From Ceratotherium simum simum (taxonomy: Eukaryota; Chordata; Mammalia; Perissodactyla; Rhinocerotidae): DNA of 64,000 nucleotides. A program made the position numbers and the translations under genes. This document shows, in pieces, positions 13,074 through 24,999 of this stretch. Under the pieces are notes generated by a model, which made no database searches, was not told the DNA's origin, and saw only the letters and a program-made list of their open reading frames with translations. Location of the stretch: NCBI RefSeq assembly GCF_000283155.1, contig NW_004454207.1, positions 9,234,995-9,298,994 of the forward strand, in the 5' to 3' direction. Each line of letters starts with the position of its first letter. Position 1 is the first letter of the stretch.

Positions 13074-13400
13074 GGCTACGAAACCATGATGGTGATAAAA
13101 GAATTTCTGACGGTAAAACTTAAGTTAGAAAGGGAAGGCCAAGTCCCTGCAAAGTGTTCTCCTACCGGCTGTTCCGGCAATTAGAAAATTTCCTGTCAGG
13201 CGGGTCCTGAAATGCTAGAAAAAGAGGCCTGACAATTTTCCTGTGGTAAAAGAAAGGAGAAACGTAATGGCGAGGGCACTAATGTAGCTGATAGGTAGGG
13301 AGCCAGAACAGGAAACCAAAACAGATTTGCTGATAGCAAAATCCTGTTGAAATGTTCTTTACTCCTGGTTCCCAGCAATCCGGACAATTTTCACAACCAG
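13074..13400 (-). promoter_or_regulatory. candidate internal promoter / 5' UTR of the alternative RPS6KA3 first exon
   Basis: The 330 bases upstream of the alternative start are free of recognisable repeats. On the minus strand they carry several ETS-type cores: GCCGGAACA (around 13172..13179), GACAGGAAA (13189..13197) and ACCACAGGAA (13238..13247). The last overlaps a RUNX-like ACCACA. There is no CpG island and no clear TATA box. Promoter function is inferred from the adjacent exon candidate. Confidence 0.35.
13076..13087 (-). other. three-codon upstream ORF before the alternative start
   Basis: Minus-strand ATG-GTT-TCG-TAG (M-V-S-stop) starts in a strong context (ATC-ATG-G) and ends two bases before the ATG of the candidate alternative first exon. 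If the transcript exists, ribosomes would meet this minimal ORF first and would need to reinitiate or leaky-scan to the MFKFLSFRVRSIQ start. Confidence 0.45.
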
Positions 13401-14309
13401 TGAAATGAACATTATTTTATTTCAGAATCCTGAGACACGCCAGTATTTCTTAACTAGACAACTCTTGAAAAGCAACCGAAACTAGGCAGCACTATTAAAA
13501 TAATAAAAGTCATTGATGCACCTGTGAAATTTTACTCTTTGTAATGTTTATACACACACTCCAAAGGATAGTCTCAAGACCATTTTAAGATTATATATAG
13601 ACATGTCATGGGTGTTCCCTGTCAACGAGGAAGAGTTTCATAACTATGGGAAGAAAATGACCACATGCAAGAAACGCTTTGATTGTGATGTAAGCATAAA
13701 TTTCTTCCCTTCTTAAATGAAAGTAAATTACATCTAAATTCACACTGGTTATAAACATCAATTATCAATCAGGTTAAAGACTTCAAGGTCCACAGCTAAA
13801 ACTCACATTCCTAGTTGATAAAATCTAAAAAAAAGGAAAAGGTCAATCCCTCGGTTATTAGTGAGCAAAAGGAACACACTGAAAAAGCCAACCTGGGAAA
13901 GGAGGAGTCAAGCTACCAGACAATCCCTTACTCCATTTCATCCTCTAATAGCTTCTAGAAGTTCTTCTAAGGTATTTTTGCTTTGGAAAATATTTTTTAA
14001 AGTATGCCAATATTCAGACCATGATCACCAAGATAGTGGCATTTAAACAAAACTAAAGGACAGAAGCACTGAGAGCTGTGGGAAAATGCTCTATTTAACA
14101 TATATTTAATTTACGTGGGACCAAGAAAAACCTCAAGCGTTAATCTACAATATCTTATATGAATTTAATAAAATCACTGAATTTTCAAAGCCCGAAGAGC
14201 CTCTAGAAAACATCAAGAACGATCAGCTCACTTTCTGGATGAAGGAACTATGGTCAAGGTAGGCACACATTTGATGATGACAGAGCTATCTATAATGGGA
14301 GCTCAGTTC
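13400..14309. other. intron 2 stretch right of the alternative exon, nothing recognised
   Basis: Unique-looking sequence with no identified repeat or exon. Confidence 0.4.
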
Positions 14310-14320
14310 AGCACACCTTT

Positions 14321-14629
14321 TTTTTTTTTTTTTTGAGGAAGATCAGCCCTGAGCTAACATCCATGCCAACCCTCCTCTTTTTGCTGAGGAAGACTGGCCC
14401 TGAGCTAACATCTATTGTCAATCCTCCTCCTTTTTTCCCCCCTTTTTCTCCCCAAAGCCCCAGTAGATAGTTGTATGTCATAGTGGCACATCCTTCTAGT
14501 TGCTGTATGTGGGACACTGCCTCAGCATGGCCCGACAAGCAGTGCGTCGGTGCACGCCCAGGATCCGAACCCGGGCCGCCAGTAGCGGAGCGCACACACT
14601 TAACCCCGAAGCCACGGGGCCGGACCCCC
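14321..14629 (-). mobile_element. full-length ERE-type SINE, reverse orientation
   Basis: Poly-T start, then reversed GAGGAAGATCAGCCCTGAGC and GAGGAAGACTGGCCCTGAGC tail modules, CCCCAGTAGATAGTTGTATG, and the reversed tRNA-like head ending CCACGGGGCCGG. The flanks are AGCACACCTTT (14310..14320) and AGCACTCCTTT (14630..14640), an 11-bp duplication with one mismatch. Open frames on both strands here are SINE artefacts. Confidence 0.92.
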
Positions 14630-14644
14630 AGCACTCCTTTACTG

Positions 14645-15715
14645 AGCAAACATTAGAGTGTCCATTAGGTGCTACATGTGCCATATGAAAGGCCAGGGCT
14701 CTTCCTGCTATACTAAATTTCTATGGCATTGTTCTATAAATGTTCCTGCTATATCAAATTTTTATGGCAATGTTCTATAAATGACCTAATAGAAAGTAAA
14801 AAATAAAAAAAAATTGCCCAATTAAAAAATTACCTTATGTAAACAAATACATTAGAATCAACTTGGACTCAAATAAATATCCAAGATAAAACTTTGAATT
14901 CTTCCTAGGAATGTGCACTTCTTTTGATTAGAAATGCACGCCTAAGTTTTTCAGTAAAGAAAGCACTTAGAAAGTTTTTCATCAGAACACGAACCCTCCC
15001 ATCTCCCAAAAGGAATTACTTAAGGCTCCTTACAATGCTACAAAAGGGCAGCAAGGCTAGGACAACCACCTTGTGTAACTGCAGTCTGAACGTGAGGTGC
15101 CTCTTAAGACTGTCAAGAAGAAGTAAACATCGTGGTTACTGACTGCTCAACTGACTAAGGCATACAAAACAAAATAGGAGTATCTCTGGATAGAGCAGTC
15201 ATCAACTTTATTCAAGTAATACTTAAGAATAGGAGCAAGCAAATAACCTTTTTTGAATTTAAAGGATTAGTCTAAATTGGCGTTAATGACTACTGATTCT
15301 CAGGTCAACAATTCACATTTTGCTGTGTGTTGTACTTTTTAATATTAACACTAGGAAAATGAAGCAATATTTCAGATACTAAAGTCTGAAATAAGTTTCC
15401 CTGAGTTGAAATGATACCTTAACTAAAACAGCGTGGTACTGCTGTATAAAAGATAAACAGAGCAACAGAAAAGAAATGTAACACACTTTACGTCTGAGGG
15501 AGATGTTAGGACATTTGGCTACCTGTTTGGAAAATGCAGAAGCCATAAAGGAAAATATCGATGTCGATTTGATTATAAAATTCAAAAACTTCTCTACATC
15601 AAAAGGCACCATAAACAAAGTTAAAAGACTAGCTCACGTAATTGGAATCCCTTATAATCATGTTACAACTCATCACTGAGCAATTGCTTTACTTGGGGGT
15701 TAGCTATCTTCTACC
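14645..15715. other. intron 2 stretch, nothing recognised
   Basis: Contains a short local duplication: CCTGCTATA(C)(T)AAATTT(C/T)TATGGCA(A/T)TGTTCTATAAATG occurs twice, near 14704..14740 and 14744..14782. Otherwise no feature was seen. Confidence 0.45.
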
Positions 15716-15719
15716 CAGA

Positions 15720-15890
15720 ACAAAAGCTCTTAAGGTCCTTTGGCGCATTGCTTATAGCATTTATTACTGTTGAAGCACATCTCATTGCCCCTACCAGAGT
15801 AATCTTCAGAACAGGCACCACACTTATCTTTGTATCCCCATAGCAAACAGCACATAGTAGGAACTCAAATAATGACTGCCTGAATGAGTA
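15720..15890 (+). repeat. L2 3' end fragment
   Basis: AACAGGCACCACACTTATCTTTGTATCCCCATAG...GCACATAGTAGGAACTCAAATAATGACTGCCTGAATGA is the forward L2 3' end. Confidence 0.7.
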
Positions 15891-16207
15891 TCACGTTGAA
15901 ATCTGAAATGGACACTACTTGTGTGGTTGTGCACATGAAAGTAGATATTATTGTTTATACTTTTCCTGACTCTTTTAACTTTCTTTAAATTTATCTTATT
16001 AAATTTTCAGCTAGTTTTTCTTCATTTTTGTATTAGTTTTACCATTTATATTTTTATTTAAAAAGTAAATTTTATTATAAAAATTATGCATGTTCATTAT
16101 AGAAAAATAATAAAGAGAAAAAAATCACTATTTTGGTTTTCTTTCCACTTTTTTTCTGTATACACACATGCACACACTTGGACCATACTACACATATTAT
16201 TGCTTTT

Positions 16208-16370
16208 TTCTGTAAAGGGCCAGACAGTAAATGTTTTTGCCTCTGCAGTTCATACGGTCTCTGTCAACCCTGCCACTGTGATGGGAAAAGGAACGGGTGA
16301 GGTTGTGTTCCAATAAAACGTTACTTACAAAAACAGGCAGCAGGCCTCAGGTATTGTTCGCTGACCCCTA
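16208..16370 (+). repeat. hAT-type non-autonomous DNA transposon fragment (copy 1)
   Basis: TCTGTAAAGGGCCAGACAGTAAATG...TCATACGGTCTCTGTC...GTTGTGTTCCAATAAAACGTTACTTACAAAAACAGGCAGC...GCTGACCCC matches a common mammalian MER-type hAT element. An opposite-orientation copy lies at about 16645. Confidence 0.65.
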
Positions 16371-16644
16371 TTTTCTATTATTAAACAACCTTCAATGCAT
16401 TATTAATGACTGCAGAGGATTCTACAATACAAATCCGCTATTGTTGGGTATTTGATCTTCTATACCATTGGGATGTCCCCATCTTTGTGCACATTCACAG
16501 TCATTTAGAAATAATTTCTAGAAGTGGAATTGCATTTCTAGAACTCGAGTATGCAACATTTTAAAGTTTTTTGATCCTAACTTATTTGCTAAGTTGTCCT
16601 CCAGGAAGAACCTAAATAATAATGAGGGAACCACACTAAGACCT

Positions 16645-16842
16645 CAGGCATGGGCAAACTACAGCCAGGCCCGGCCAGTCAAGGGGTCACATCTGGTCAT
16701 GCCCATCTCTGTTTACATATGACCTCCTGCTATTTTTGCCCTACAACGGCTGCTCCTAACTTGAATAGTTGCCACAGAGACCATATGGCTCACAAAGCCT
16801 AAAACATATAGAGAAAGTTTGCTGACTCATGGTCTAGACCTG
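16645..16842 (-). repeat. hAT-type non-autonomous DNA transposon fragment (copy 2, inverted)
   Basis: Reverse of the same element: GCATGGGCAAACTACAGCC...CTACAACGGCTGCTCC...GCCACAGAGACCATATGGCTCACAAAGCCTAAAACATATAG...AAAGTTTGCTGACTC. With copy 1 it forms an imperfect inverted repeat with about 275 bases between. Confidence 0.65.
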
Positions 16843-17059
16843 TCAAACAGAATGAGCAGCAAACGCAAAAGCCCTGAGATAGGAATCAGCTTAACAAATC
16901 TAAAACACAAAGAAAGACTTCGGTGGCTAGAATGTGGTGAACACCAACGAAAGAGGAGATGGGAGGTGGGTTGGGAACATGTTAAATAGGGCCATACAGG
17001 CTATTAAGAAGTTTAGATTTGGATTTTATTTCAAGTGAAATGAGAAGCTAATCTTTCCC

Positions 17060-17430
17060 ATTTTAGGCAATGGCATCATTACTGATCCCCAAAACTTATA
17101 AGTCCTTTTTGACTCTTTTCTTCTTATTTCCTTCCCTTCATATTTAATCCATCAACAAATTCTACCTACTTTATCTCTGAAATAAACCTCATCTGTCTAT
17201 TTCTATTTCCTCTGCCACTCTCAGTACAACCCATCATCATCTAGTGCTATCTAACTGGTTTTCCTGCTTCTAAATTTTCCTTGTGCAATCCTTTCTCTTC
17301 ACAGCAGCCAGAATAACCTTAAAACAGAAATCAGACTGGATTGTGCCCCTACCTCAAATTCTTCAATGGCTTCCTGTCACAGAACAAACCCCAAATTTCT
17401 CATAGTCTATGGAGCATAAAGCAAGCACTA
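17060..17430 (+). repeat. L2 fragment
   Basis: TTAAAACAGAAATCAGACTGGATTGTGCCCC...CTTCAATGGCTTCCTGTCACAG is the forward L2 internal sequence. It is diverged. Confidence 0.55.
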
Positions 17431-17469
17431 ATAAATGCTACCTTGATCCTGACTTGGGAATATACTCAC

Positions 17470-18560
17470 TAAATCACTCAGATAGGACGTCAATATTTGG
17501 TTTTAGATATATTTTATCATGGTAAGGTCAGACTATTTCCTCTTTACTAAAAGAGGAAGGAATATTCAATTTTATAAAATGTCTTTTTATTATCTATTAA
17601 CATGGTTACTTAGTTTTTCTCCTTTGACCTACTGACTCAATAACTTAGATCAACAGATGTCTTAATATGCTTGTATTTCTGGGAAAAATCCATTGTTTTA
17701 ATATAAGTCTGTGTTTGATTTGTAAATTTTTAAATGATTTTTGCATCTATATTCATAAATTAAATTAGCACAGTTTCCTTTCCTGTGCTAACTTTCATTT
17801 TCAGGGCTATGTTAACCTTATAAAACAAACCAGAAGGCAATGCAAATTTTTTCTACGCTTTGGGACAATTTAAAGACCACAGGAATGATCTATTTCTTGC
17901 AAGTTTCAAAGATTTCTCCTACGAAATCACTGGAGTCTGGCACTGTAGTTGGGGGTGGGAGTGGCAATGCTCGTTCTTTAATAGCTTAAATTTCTCCCTT
18001 GCTATTGGTATATTCACCTTTTTTATCCCTTCCTAAATGATATCATTTAGATTTTCCCAGAAAACCACATATTTCAGTAAGACTTTCATATTACTATAGA
18101 GTCACACTTAGTATTCTGTTTTTTAAATTAAACTTAAGGAAAATTTCAAGCACATCTAAAAGTAGACAGAATAGTGTAACAAACCCTCATGTACCCAGCA
18201 CTGAGCTTTAACAATTACCAACTCATGGCCAATCTTGCTTCATATACTCACTTCCCCCCACTCCCATAATTAATTATTTTGAAGCAAATCCCAGACATTA
18301 TATCATTTCATCTGTAAATTTTTTAGTTGTTATGATGTTTTAATCTCCTTCCTATCTGTGGTTATATCCTGTTTTACTTTCCTAATGTTGTGCACTTGCT
18401 TTTGTTTTTTTTTTTCCTGTTTTCTAATTCACTGATTTTGGAATTTATATTTAATTCTTTCCTCTTGCTTTGTATAGTTTACTTTGTAGTTCTTTTTCTA
18501 GCTTCTTTCACTGAGTCCTTAGTTCTTGTATTTGAATTCTCACTTATTAATAAGTTTTTC
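17470..18560 (-). mobile_element. ancient L1 fragments, reverse orientation
   Basis: T-rich sense text such as TTGCATCTATATTCATAAATTAAATTAG and CTTTGACCTACTGACTCAATAAC resembles reversed, degraded ORF2. From about 18120 the text AAACCCTCATGTACCCAGCACTGAGC...AAGCAAATCCCAGACATTATATCATTTC matches an old L1 3' UTR. No coding capacity. Confidence 0.55.
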
Positions 18561-18584
18561 TTTTAAGTATAATTCTAACAATAT

Positions 18585-18725
18585 CATTTAAGATACTACT
18601 ATATTCTAAGCACCATGCTTTACATGAAATTATTTCAGTCAATTCTCACCACAATGAGATAAGTATTATTATCCACACTACAGATGAAGAAACTGAGGCT
18701 TAGAGAGAAGTTAAGGAAACGGCTG
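18585..18725 (-). repeat. MIR SINE
   Basis: Reverse MIR core: TTATTATCCACACTACAGATGAAGAAACTGAGGCTTAGAGAGAAGTTAAGG. Confidence 0.75.
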
Positions 18726-18729
18726 CCCA

Positions 18730-20975
18730 AATTCATTAAGTTTGGAAGTGGGGATGGCTGTGACACTGGTGGGAGCATAACCAGGCAATTCTACCTGGGG
18801 AGGGAGTGTGAATACGTATGGCCAGTGGCTGACTTAGGTTAGAAACCAGGAGGTGCTAAACCTTTTGACAAGACCCTGAAGGAAAACAGCTCCGTAGAGG
18901 TCCATAGCAGAGTACCTGAACACTTTTCTCCACCATACATTATATTTGTCTGGTGAAACCCCAACCCTGGTCAAATCCAATTATCAACCACCTTCATGAC
19001 TCCACGATGGCTGAATCCTGCTGGAGAAAAATCAACCCCTAAGATAAAAACTTAAAATTAACATGTTCTTAACTGATTCCTTTGTATATAATTTTTTGTA
19101 TGCATTACTTAATTTTTCAGACACTAAAGGGTTTAATATGTAAGGATTTCCATTTAAGTACAGGAGAATTACTCTCTAGCACACAACTATCAGTAGATAA
19201 TGTTATAAAGTGCTAAGGTTCTGAAGTTTTAAATCAGGGATGAGAAATAAGTTGCATGGTCATTAACTTGACCCAAATGGTAGTGGCTTCCTAGAGCACT
19301 GAGAGGGGTTCCCTCTAAGGCCCTGTCTCAGTGGAAAGCGAGCTATGTTCCACTCACAGTATCTCCCACGAGCATGGAGAGAAGGTGAGAGGGCAGCAGC
19401 ACCAATGACGCCCAGGTCGGAACCTTGCAGTAAGCAGCAAAACATCCTAGGGGGTATTGCTCGTCTCCCTATCAACACATTTTTTTCCTGCTTAGCCTGG
19501 AGTTCTTTTTACTTAGTTATGTTTGTCTAAAAGATTTAAATTAAAAAGACTCATTTAGGTAAAGGGGTTATAACTTTCAATATGCCAATATCTCAGGTTG
19601 ACTCAATAAACCATTAATACTTGAACAGAACTTAATCAAATCAGTTTGCTCTCTTTCCAAGTATCGATTAGATCACTCAAGTTGAGAAAAATGGGTATTA
19701 TAATGCACTGAATCAAGAGAGGAGAAGCAATTTTGGATCAGAGGCAGCATACAAGCCTAGGGGGTTTATTTTTTAAAAAGCTCTTACAGGTGGAGGAAAG
19801 GGACACTAGGAACTAAAAAAATAGCCTTGAAAGAGAATCAAAAATGTAGCAAAGGAAAACCTTATATGCTTGGAAAATTTCTCTGTTATACACATACTCC
19901 ATTTAATGCCACTATGCAGTGCTAATTATAATGCTATTTATCTCAGAAATATTTCCTAAGTGATATATACTTAAACCTACTAAAGTATATTTTTCCCATG
20001 CTCTGAGTACTAAAATATACTCTGAGCCAATGAGGGTTAGAACAACAGACAATACACAATTATTCAATAAGTGTTGTTCATGTACCATTCCACAAACGTT
20101 CCCTGCCAATGACCACTCTATTGTACTTTCCTGTGTTGAGTGGGTCCTTCACTGTCTATTGTCTACTCTGCTAGGGCTTCTCTTTCTGTAGTTTATTTTG
20201 TGTTTGACCCAGGATGACTACAAGAGGTGTGCAAATATATGCTGGACTCATGGCTATGAGTATCATTTTGGATGTTCAAATGCAAGTTTTAAGGCAGTTC
20301 GAGGGAACCTTTAAGGAAACAGAGGAAACCAGCATACAACTGGGAACTGATGAAATTCCCTGGATATTGTGAAGGCCATCATACACATCACTGCAGCCTT
20401 AGGGTTACTATATGAATGGTAGCTGGAATAACAGCATGTGTGGAAGTTGGGAGAAACTGCCGCTAAAGGCCCATCATGACTTCAGGGGATTTGAAAAGAA
20501 GAACAGGGCACTGCCTGTGTACTCCTGCCTGTGTCCTTCATAGGGGTGCTGCTCCTTAATCTGGCATTTAAAGTCATCTACAACCTATCTTCACTTTATC
20601 TTTTTAAACCATTTTTTATCACTACTACTTTTAACAAGCTTTCTCCAATCCTTGACAATCATACATGTGACTATGATACAAGAGCTACAATGACTGAGTT
20701 GATAAATACAGTGTTTAGGATTGTAGTAATATAATATTTACAAAGTTCATGTTATGAGCAATTAATGTACACATGGTCATTAGAAAGAAATGATAAGGGG
20801 AACAGAAGGGTCAAAGGACCAAGTTAAGAGAAAGTCCAATCATTTCACAATTTTGTCTGAGGCCAGGCCTATTGTCAGCTACAAAATTACTGGATACCAC
20901 CCTAGTTCCTAAGGGGCACACTTTATCCCTGGTGAATAGTGTAAGAGAGCAAGATCAGCCTCTGGAAGGAAGAGG
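18730..20975. other. intron 2 stretch, nothing recognised
   Basis: About 2.2 kb without an identifiable element. The open frames of 60-70 codons on both strands have no recognisable protein similarity or splice context. Confidence 0.4.
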
Positions 20976-20979
20976 ACAG

Positions 20980-21095
20980 GAAAATTAACACTTACTGGGC
21001 TCTTACTTTGTGCTAGGTACTTATTTACCTCCTTTAATTCTTAAGCCTCAGAAGAACCTTTGCCTGGTACTGCAAGAACCATTAAGAGAATTATT
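20980..21095 (-). repeat. MIR fragment
   Basis: ACACTTACTGGGCTCTTACTTTGTGCTAGGTACTTATTTACCTCC, a reversed MIR. Confidence 0.55.
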
Positions 21096-21099
21096 TCCC

Positions 21100-22400
21100 C
21101 ACTAAGCAAGAATCTGCTTTAATGATTCTTGGATTACTATATGGAGACCTAAACAGTCAAGATTGTCTATTTCTCGTGTGGATCATGCAGATCACGGAGT
21201 CCTCTGGCTAGCTGAGAAAGGGTGGAAAATTATGGAGTCCAGGAAGATATCTTGGCTTGAGGTGCTTTATAGCACTCTATCTTCTGCTATGAAGGCAATC
21301 TCTCACCCACCAGAATAAAGGATAAAAATAATCAAGTCTCTCCAGCAGGAAAGGGAGAACAAAAGACATTGGCTAGAGCAAGTTAATTGGTGAGAAATTC
21401 AACTAATTATACATAAATATGGATTAATATGCAAACATTCCTTGGGGAGGGAGATGGAAGGTGATGCTATCTGTTATATTCTGGTATGAATCAATTTAAT
21501 TAGATAAATTTTCTTATATTTTATGAGATACGTGGAGGAAATAAAAGTTTTTACTTCAGATGAGTAAAGACAAGAGAGGACTGAGTCTTGGAAAGCCAGA
21601 AGAAAACAGTGTTAAAATTCCAGAAGATGGAAAGAGAAGCATATGTAGGATATGGGAAGGAGGCAGACTGCAGGGAAAAGAACAAAGAGAAGAGAAGAAG
21701 AGATGAGGTGTGAAGTAGGGAAAAATCTAGCCAGAATGAAATGGCTCTACTGCAAATAGAAACCAAGAGACGTGTTCAAGAGACATCACAGAGGCAGCTC
21801 CGTACGTCAAGAAGGTCTGAGTGAAGGTATTTTATGTTTAGGAGAAATTCGGCTCTCCTTTATGACTATCATTTTAGTGAAATTGATTTAGCTACCTCCA
21901 ACACATCTCACTTTTTCCTCCTTTTGGCTTTTTGTTTACACCATTTTCACATGAGAATGCCTTCACCCAAATAGTGACATTTACTTCTCAAAATCCTATA
22001 CCTAAAATTTCATGTCTTCTGTGAATTTTTATCTGATTACACCAGTCACGACTAGTTTTATTTTAAATTCTACTTAAATTTTTATCAAAGGTTAAAGGGT
22101 CAAATAGTGCCGCAAGGCTTATATAACAAAAAAGCAGCAGTATCCAGTTCTTTCGGTACCCTTCCAGCTCTTTTCACTGATCCCTCTGGTATTTATCTCT
22201 ATATGATAAATAATAACTTTATACTACTTTCTCTTGATTCATCAATTGCAGATATTACCTTTAGACATCCTATTATAGATGATTTAACACATATCACAAG
22301 TTTTGGTTAAATCAATATTTAGTCTTTATAATTATTATGACTATGTAAGCACTGTTCACTGTTGAGGTAAGGAATATATTCTAGTTATATTTCTTGTATA
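21100..22400. other. intron 2 stretch, nothing recognised
   Basis: Mainly unique AT-rich sequence; a purine-rich tract lies at about 21590..21720. Confidence 0.4.
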
Positions 22401-22419
22401 CAACTTTTGTTTTTTCTTA

Positions 22420-24330
22420 AGTTTACAGTTAGTTTTTAAATTTGCTTTCTTTTCTTTGTACCTATCTCCAATTCTTTTCACCCTGCCTCTCAAGTGATTT
22501 TTCAATACTCAAATGTATTGTATAATTCATCACTTCTATTTTTTTTTTTCCTGGAGACAGCCTTCCTGGAATCATCTGTCTGCTTTAATCTGGACTGAGT
22601 ACTCTCTAAGCCTACTGAATGACTAACCTTCTGAAGCATCCTTTATTCATCATAATGGGAAAGAACTTTCTTCATCGTGCTTATAAATATTGGATCTTTT
22701 ATTGCCTGAATCCCATGTCTCGTTTTCTTAGTTAACAACCCTCTAGTGTTGCAGAGCTCATTTTCCAGCAACTTACTAAGAATAGGTACATGTATAAAAA
22801 TATCTTGGTTGAAAATCATTTTCACTAAGCATTTCAAAGGCATTGCTCCTTGTCTTTTAACTTCCCATGTTGAAATGTCTGATATTATTCTTATACCCAG
22901 TCCTTTACATATGATATTTAAAAAATCTCTAAAAGCTTGTCTCAGTCCGTTTGGGCTGCTATAACAAAATACCATAGACTGGGTAGCTTATATTAAACAA
23001 GAGAAATTTATTTCTTACAGTTCTGGAGGCTAAGAAGTTCAAGTCCAAGTTGCTAGCAGGTTCAGTGTCTGGTAAGGATCTAGTTCCTGGTTCATAGACG
23101 CCCATCTTCTCACTGTGTCTTCACATGGCAGAGGTGGCAAGGGAGCTCTCTGAGGTCTCTTTTATAAGGGCACTAATCCCATTCATGATGGCTCCGCCCT
23201 CATGACCTAACCACCTCCCAAAGGCCCTACCCCTAAACACCATCACACTGGGGGTTAGGCTTCAATATATGAATTTTAGGGGGACACATTCAGTCCATAG
23301 CAAAACTTTTAGGGTCTTCTCTTTATCCCTGGTGTTTTGATATTTCATAATAATGATCCTTCTTGAGGGTAGGTTTTTTTTTTTTTTTAATAAGCTTTCA
23401 GTAGGCTGTTTTAATCCAGAGACTCATGGTCCTCATGTTGGGAAATTTTTTTTTTTTTTTTTAGTATTCCACCTAATCTAAGAGCATGATTATCACTATA
23501 CCATTATGAAAGAAAAAAATGTTGCCAATTACAATGTGTCACACCATTGATTATAACAAACATTCCAATTTCAGAGATGTTAAAATGTGGGGAAAAAACA
23601 TGTATCTTATGGTATTTCTTCCCTAATTTCTTCCCCTCCATTTCCTTTTTGTCTCTTTCTAGAATCCCTATTAGGTAGATGTTAGATTGCTCCTCTTTCT
23701 TTTTCTCTCCTATTTTCTGTCTCTTTGTCTTGTTCTATTTTGGGGGAGGTTTCCTCAATTTTAGCTTCTAAATATTCTACTAAAATGTAAAACATTCCTA
23801 TCACATTTTTAATTTCTAAGAGCTTCTTCTTTTTCTGATTTTTGTTGTTGTTTTTTTCTTTTAAATAGCATTCTACTCTCATTTTAGGGAATGTATTTCT
23901 TCTCTTAAACTCAGAAGATATTAATTTAACTTTCCTTTTTTCCTTTTGCCTGCATTGTCTGTTCCTCCAAGATCTTATTCTTTCACATTGGAAGACTTTC
24001 TCAAATGTCTGGTGATATTTGGCTTTTCACTCATATTTAAGAGTGAGGCACTAAGAAGTAGACTAGATGTTCTAGAGCTTGTCAACTGGTAGGATTTCTG
24101 TAGGTTAACTGGCCAAGTAGCCAGGCTTCATATCAAAGATCTCCCAAACGTCTGCATCTGAAGGTATTTTATCAGGGATCATTCGATTTCTTCAGGAAAG
24201 AAGGCTCCACTCTCCTGTCTGGAGGATATGGGTAGGGAAAGGGACCATATCACCATTCAGTAATAGGTTTTCACTTGATCTTCCTGTTTCCAGCCCAGTG
24301 CCTCATCCCACTTCCTACTATACCTGGGGT
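22420..24330 (-). mobile_element. probable old LINE sequence, reverse orientation, interrupted by an MLT1 LTR
   Basis: T-rich text on both sides of the MLT1 element (GTTGAAATGTCTGATATTATTC... on the left; ...TCTGTTCCTCCAAGATCTTATTCTTTCACATTGG...CAAATGTCTGGTGATATTTGGC on the right) resembles the reversed 5'/ORF region of ancient L1-type elements. The subfamily is not determined. Confidence 0.4.
22940..23312 (-). mobile_element. MLT1-type solo LTR (MaLR/ERVL), reverse orientation
   Basis: GTCCGTTTGGGCTGCTATAACAAAATACCATAGACTGGG...TTTATTTCTTACAGTTCTGGAGGCTAAGAAG...CCCATTCATGATGGCTCCGCCCTCATGACC...GGGGGTTAGGCTTCAATATATGAATTTTAGGGGGACACATTCAGTCCATAGC is a near-complete MLT1 LTR in reverse. No internal retroviral sequence was seen. 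Confidence 0.9.
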
Positions 24331-24455
24331 TCCCCAAGTCTGGATCCTCTTTATAAGGATAACTTCCTCTTGTGACAATTCTTTTATCTGCTTTTCATAT
24401 TTATATATTGTTGTTGAAATTACAGAAGTCTTGTAATTTCAAAGATCATGTTTCT

Positions 24456-24891
24456 TTTATTTTTTTTATTTTACTTTATTATTTTTTTTTAAATTTTTTG
24501 TTTATTGCAGTAACATTGGTTTATAACATTGTAAAAATTTCAGGTGTACATCATTGTACTTCTATTTCTGCATAGATTACATCATGTTCACCACCAAAAT
24601 ACGAATTACAACCCATCACCACACACATGTACCGAATTATCCCTTTCACCCTCCTCCCTCCCCCCTTCCCCTCTGGTAACCACCAGTCCAATCTCTGTCC
24701 CTATGTGTTTGTTTATTGTTGTTATTATCTACTACTTAATGAAGGAAATCATACGGTATTTGACCTTCTCCCTCTGACTTATTTCACTTTGCATTATACC
24801 CTCAATGTCCATCCATGTTGTCACAAATGGCTGGATTTCATCGTTTCTTATGGCTGAGTAGTACTCCATTGTGTATATATACCACATCTTC
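24456..24891 (-). mobile_element. 5'-truncated L1 3' end, reverse orientation
   Basis: T-rich start, then TAACATTGGTTTATAACATTGTAAAAATTTCAGGTGTACATC...CCCCTCTGGTAACCACCAG...GGCTGAGTAGTACTCCATTGTGTATATATACCACATCTT. Flanked by a perfect 17-bp duplication TCAAAGATCATGTTTCT (24439..24455 and 24892..24908). It is a classic truncated target-primed insertion, rather young by its match to the other L1 tail here. Confidence 0.93.
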
Positions 24892-24999
24892 TCAAAGATC
24901 ATGTTTCTGATTCTCCTTGTTGTTTTGGGTGATAATTTCCCAGAGGAGAAGACAACAAAAACAGCTTTCTTTTGCCATTTTAAAACTGCAAGCTTCCCT

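Noticed and set aside
22643..22975. 110-codon minus-strand frame reading MVFCYSSPNGLRQAF...
   Set aside because: Its start is the reversed MLT1 end (GTCCGTTTGGGCTGC) and the rest is old LINE-like sequence; no exon structure.
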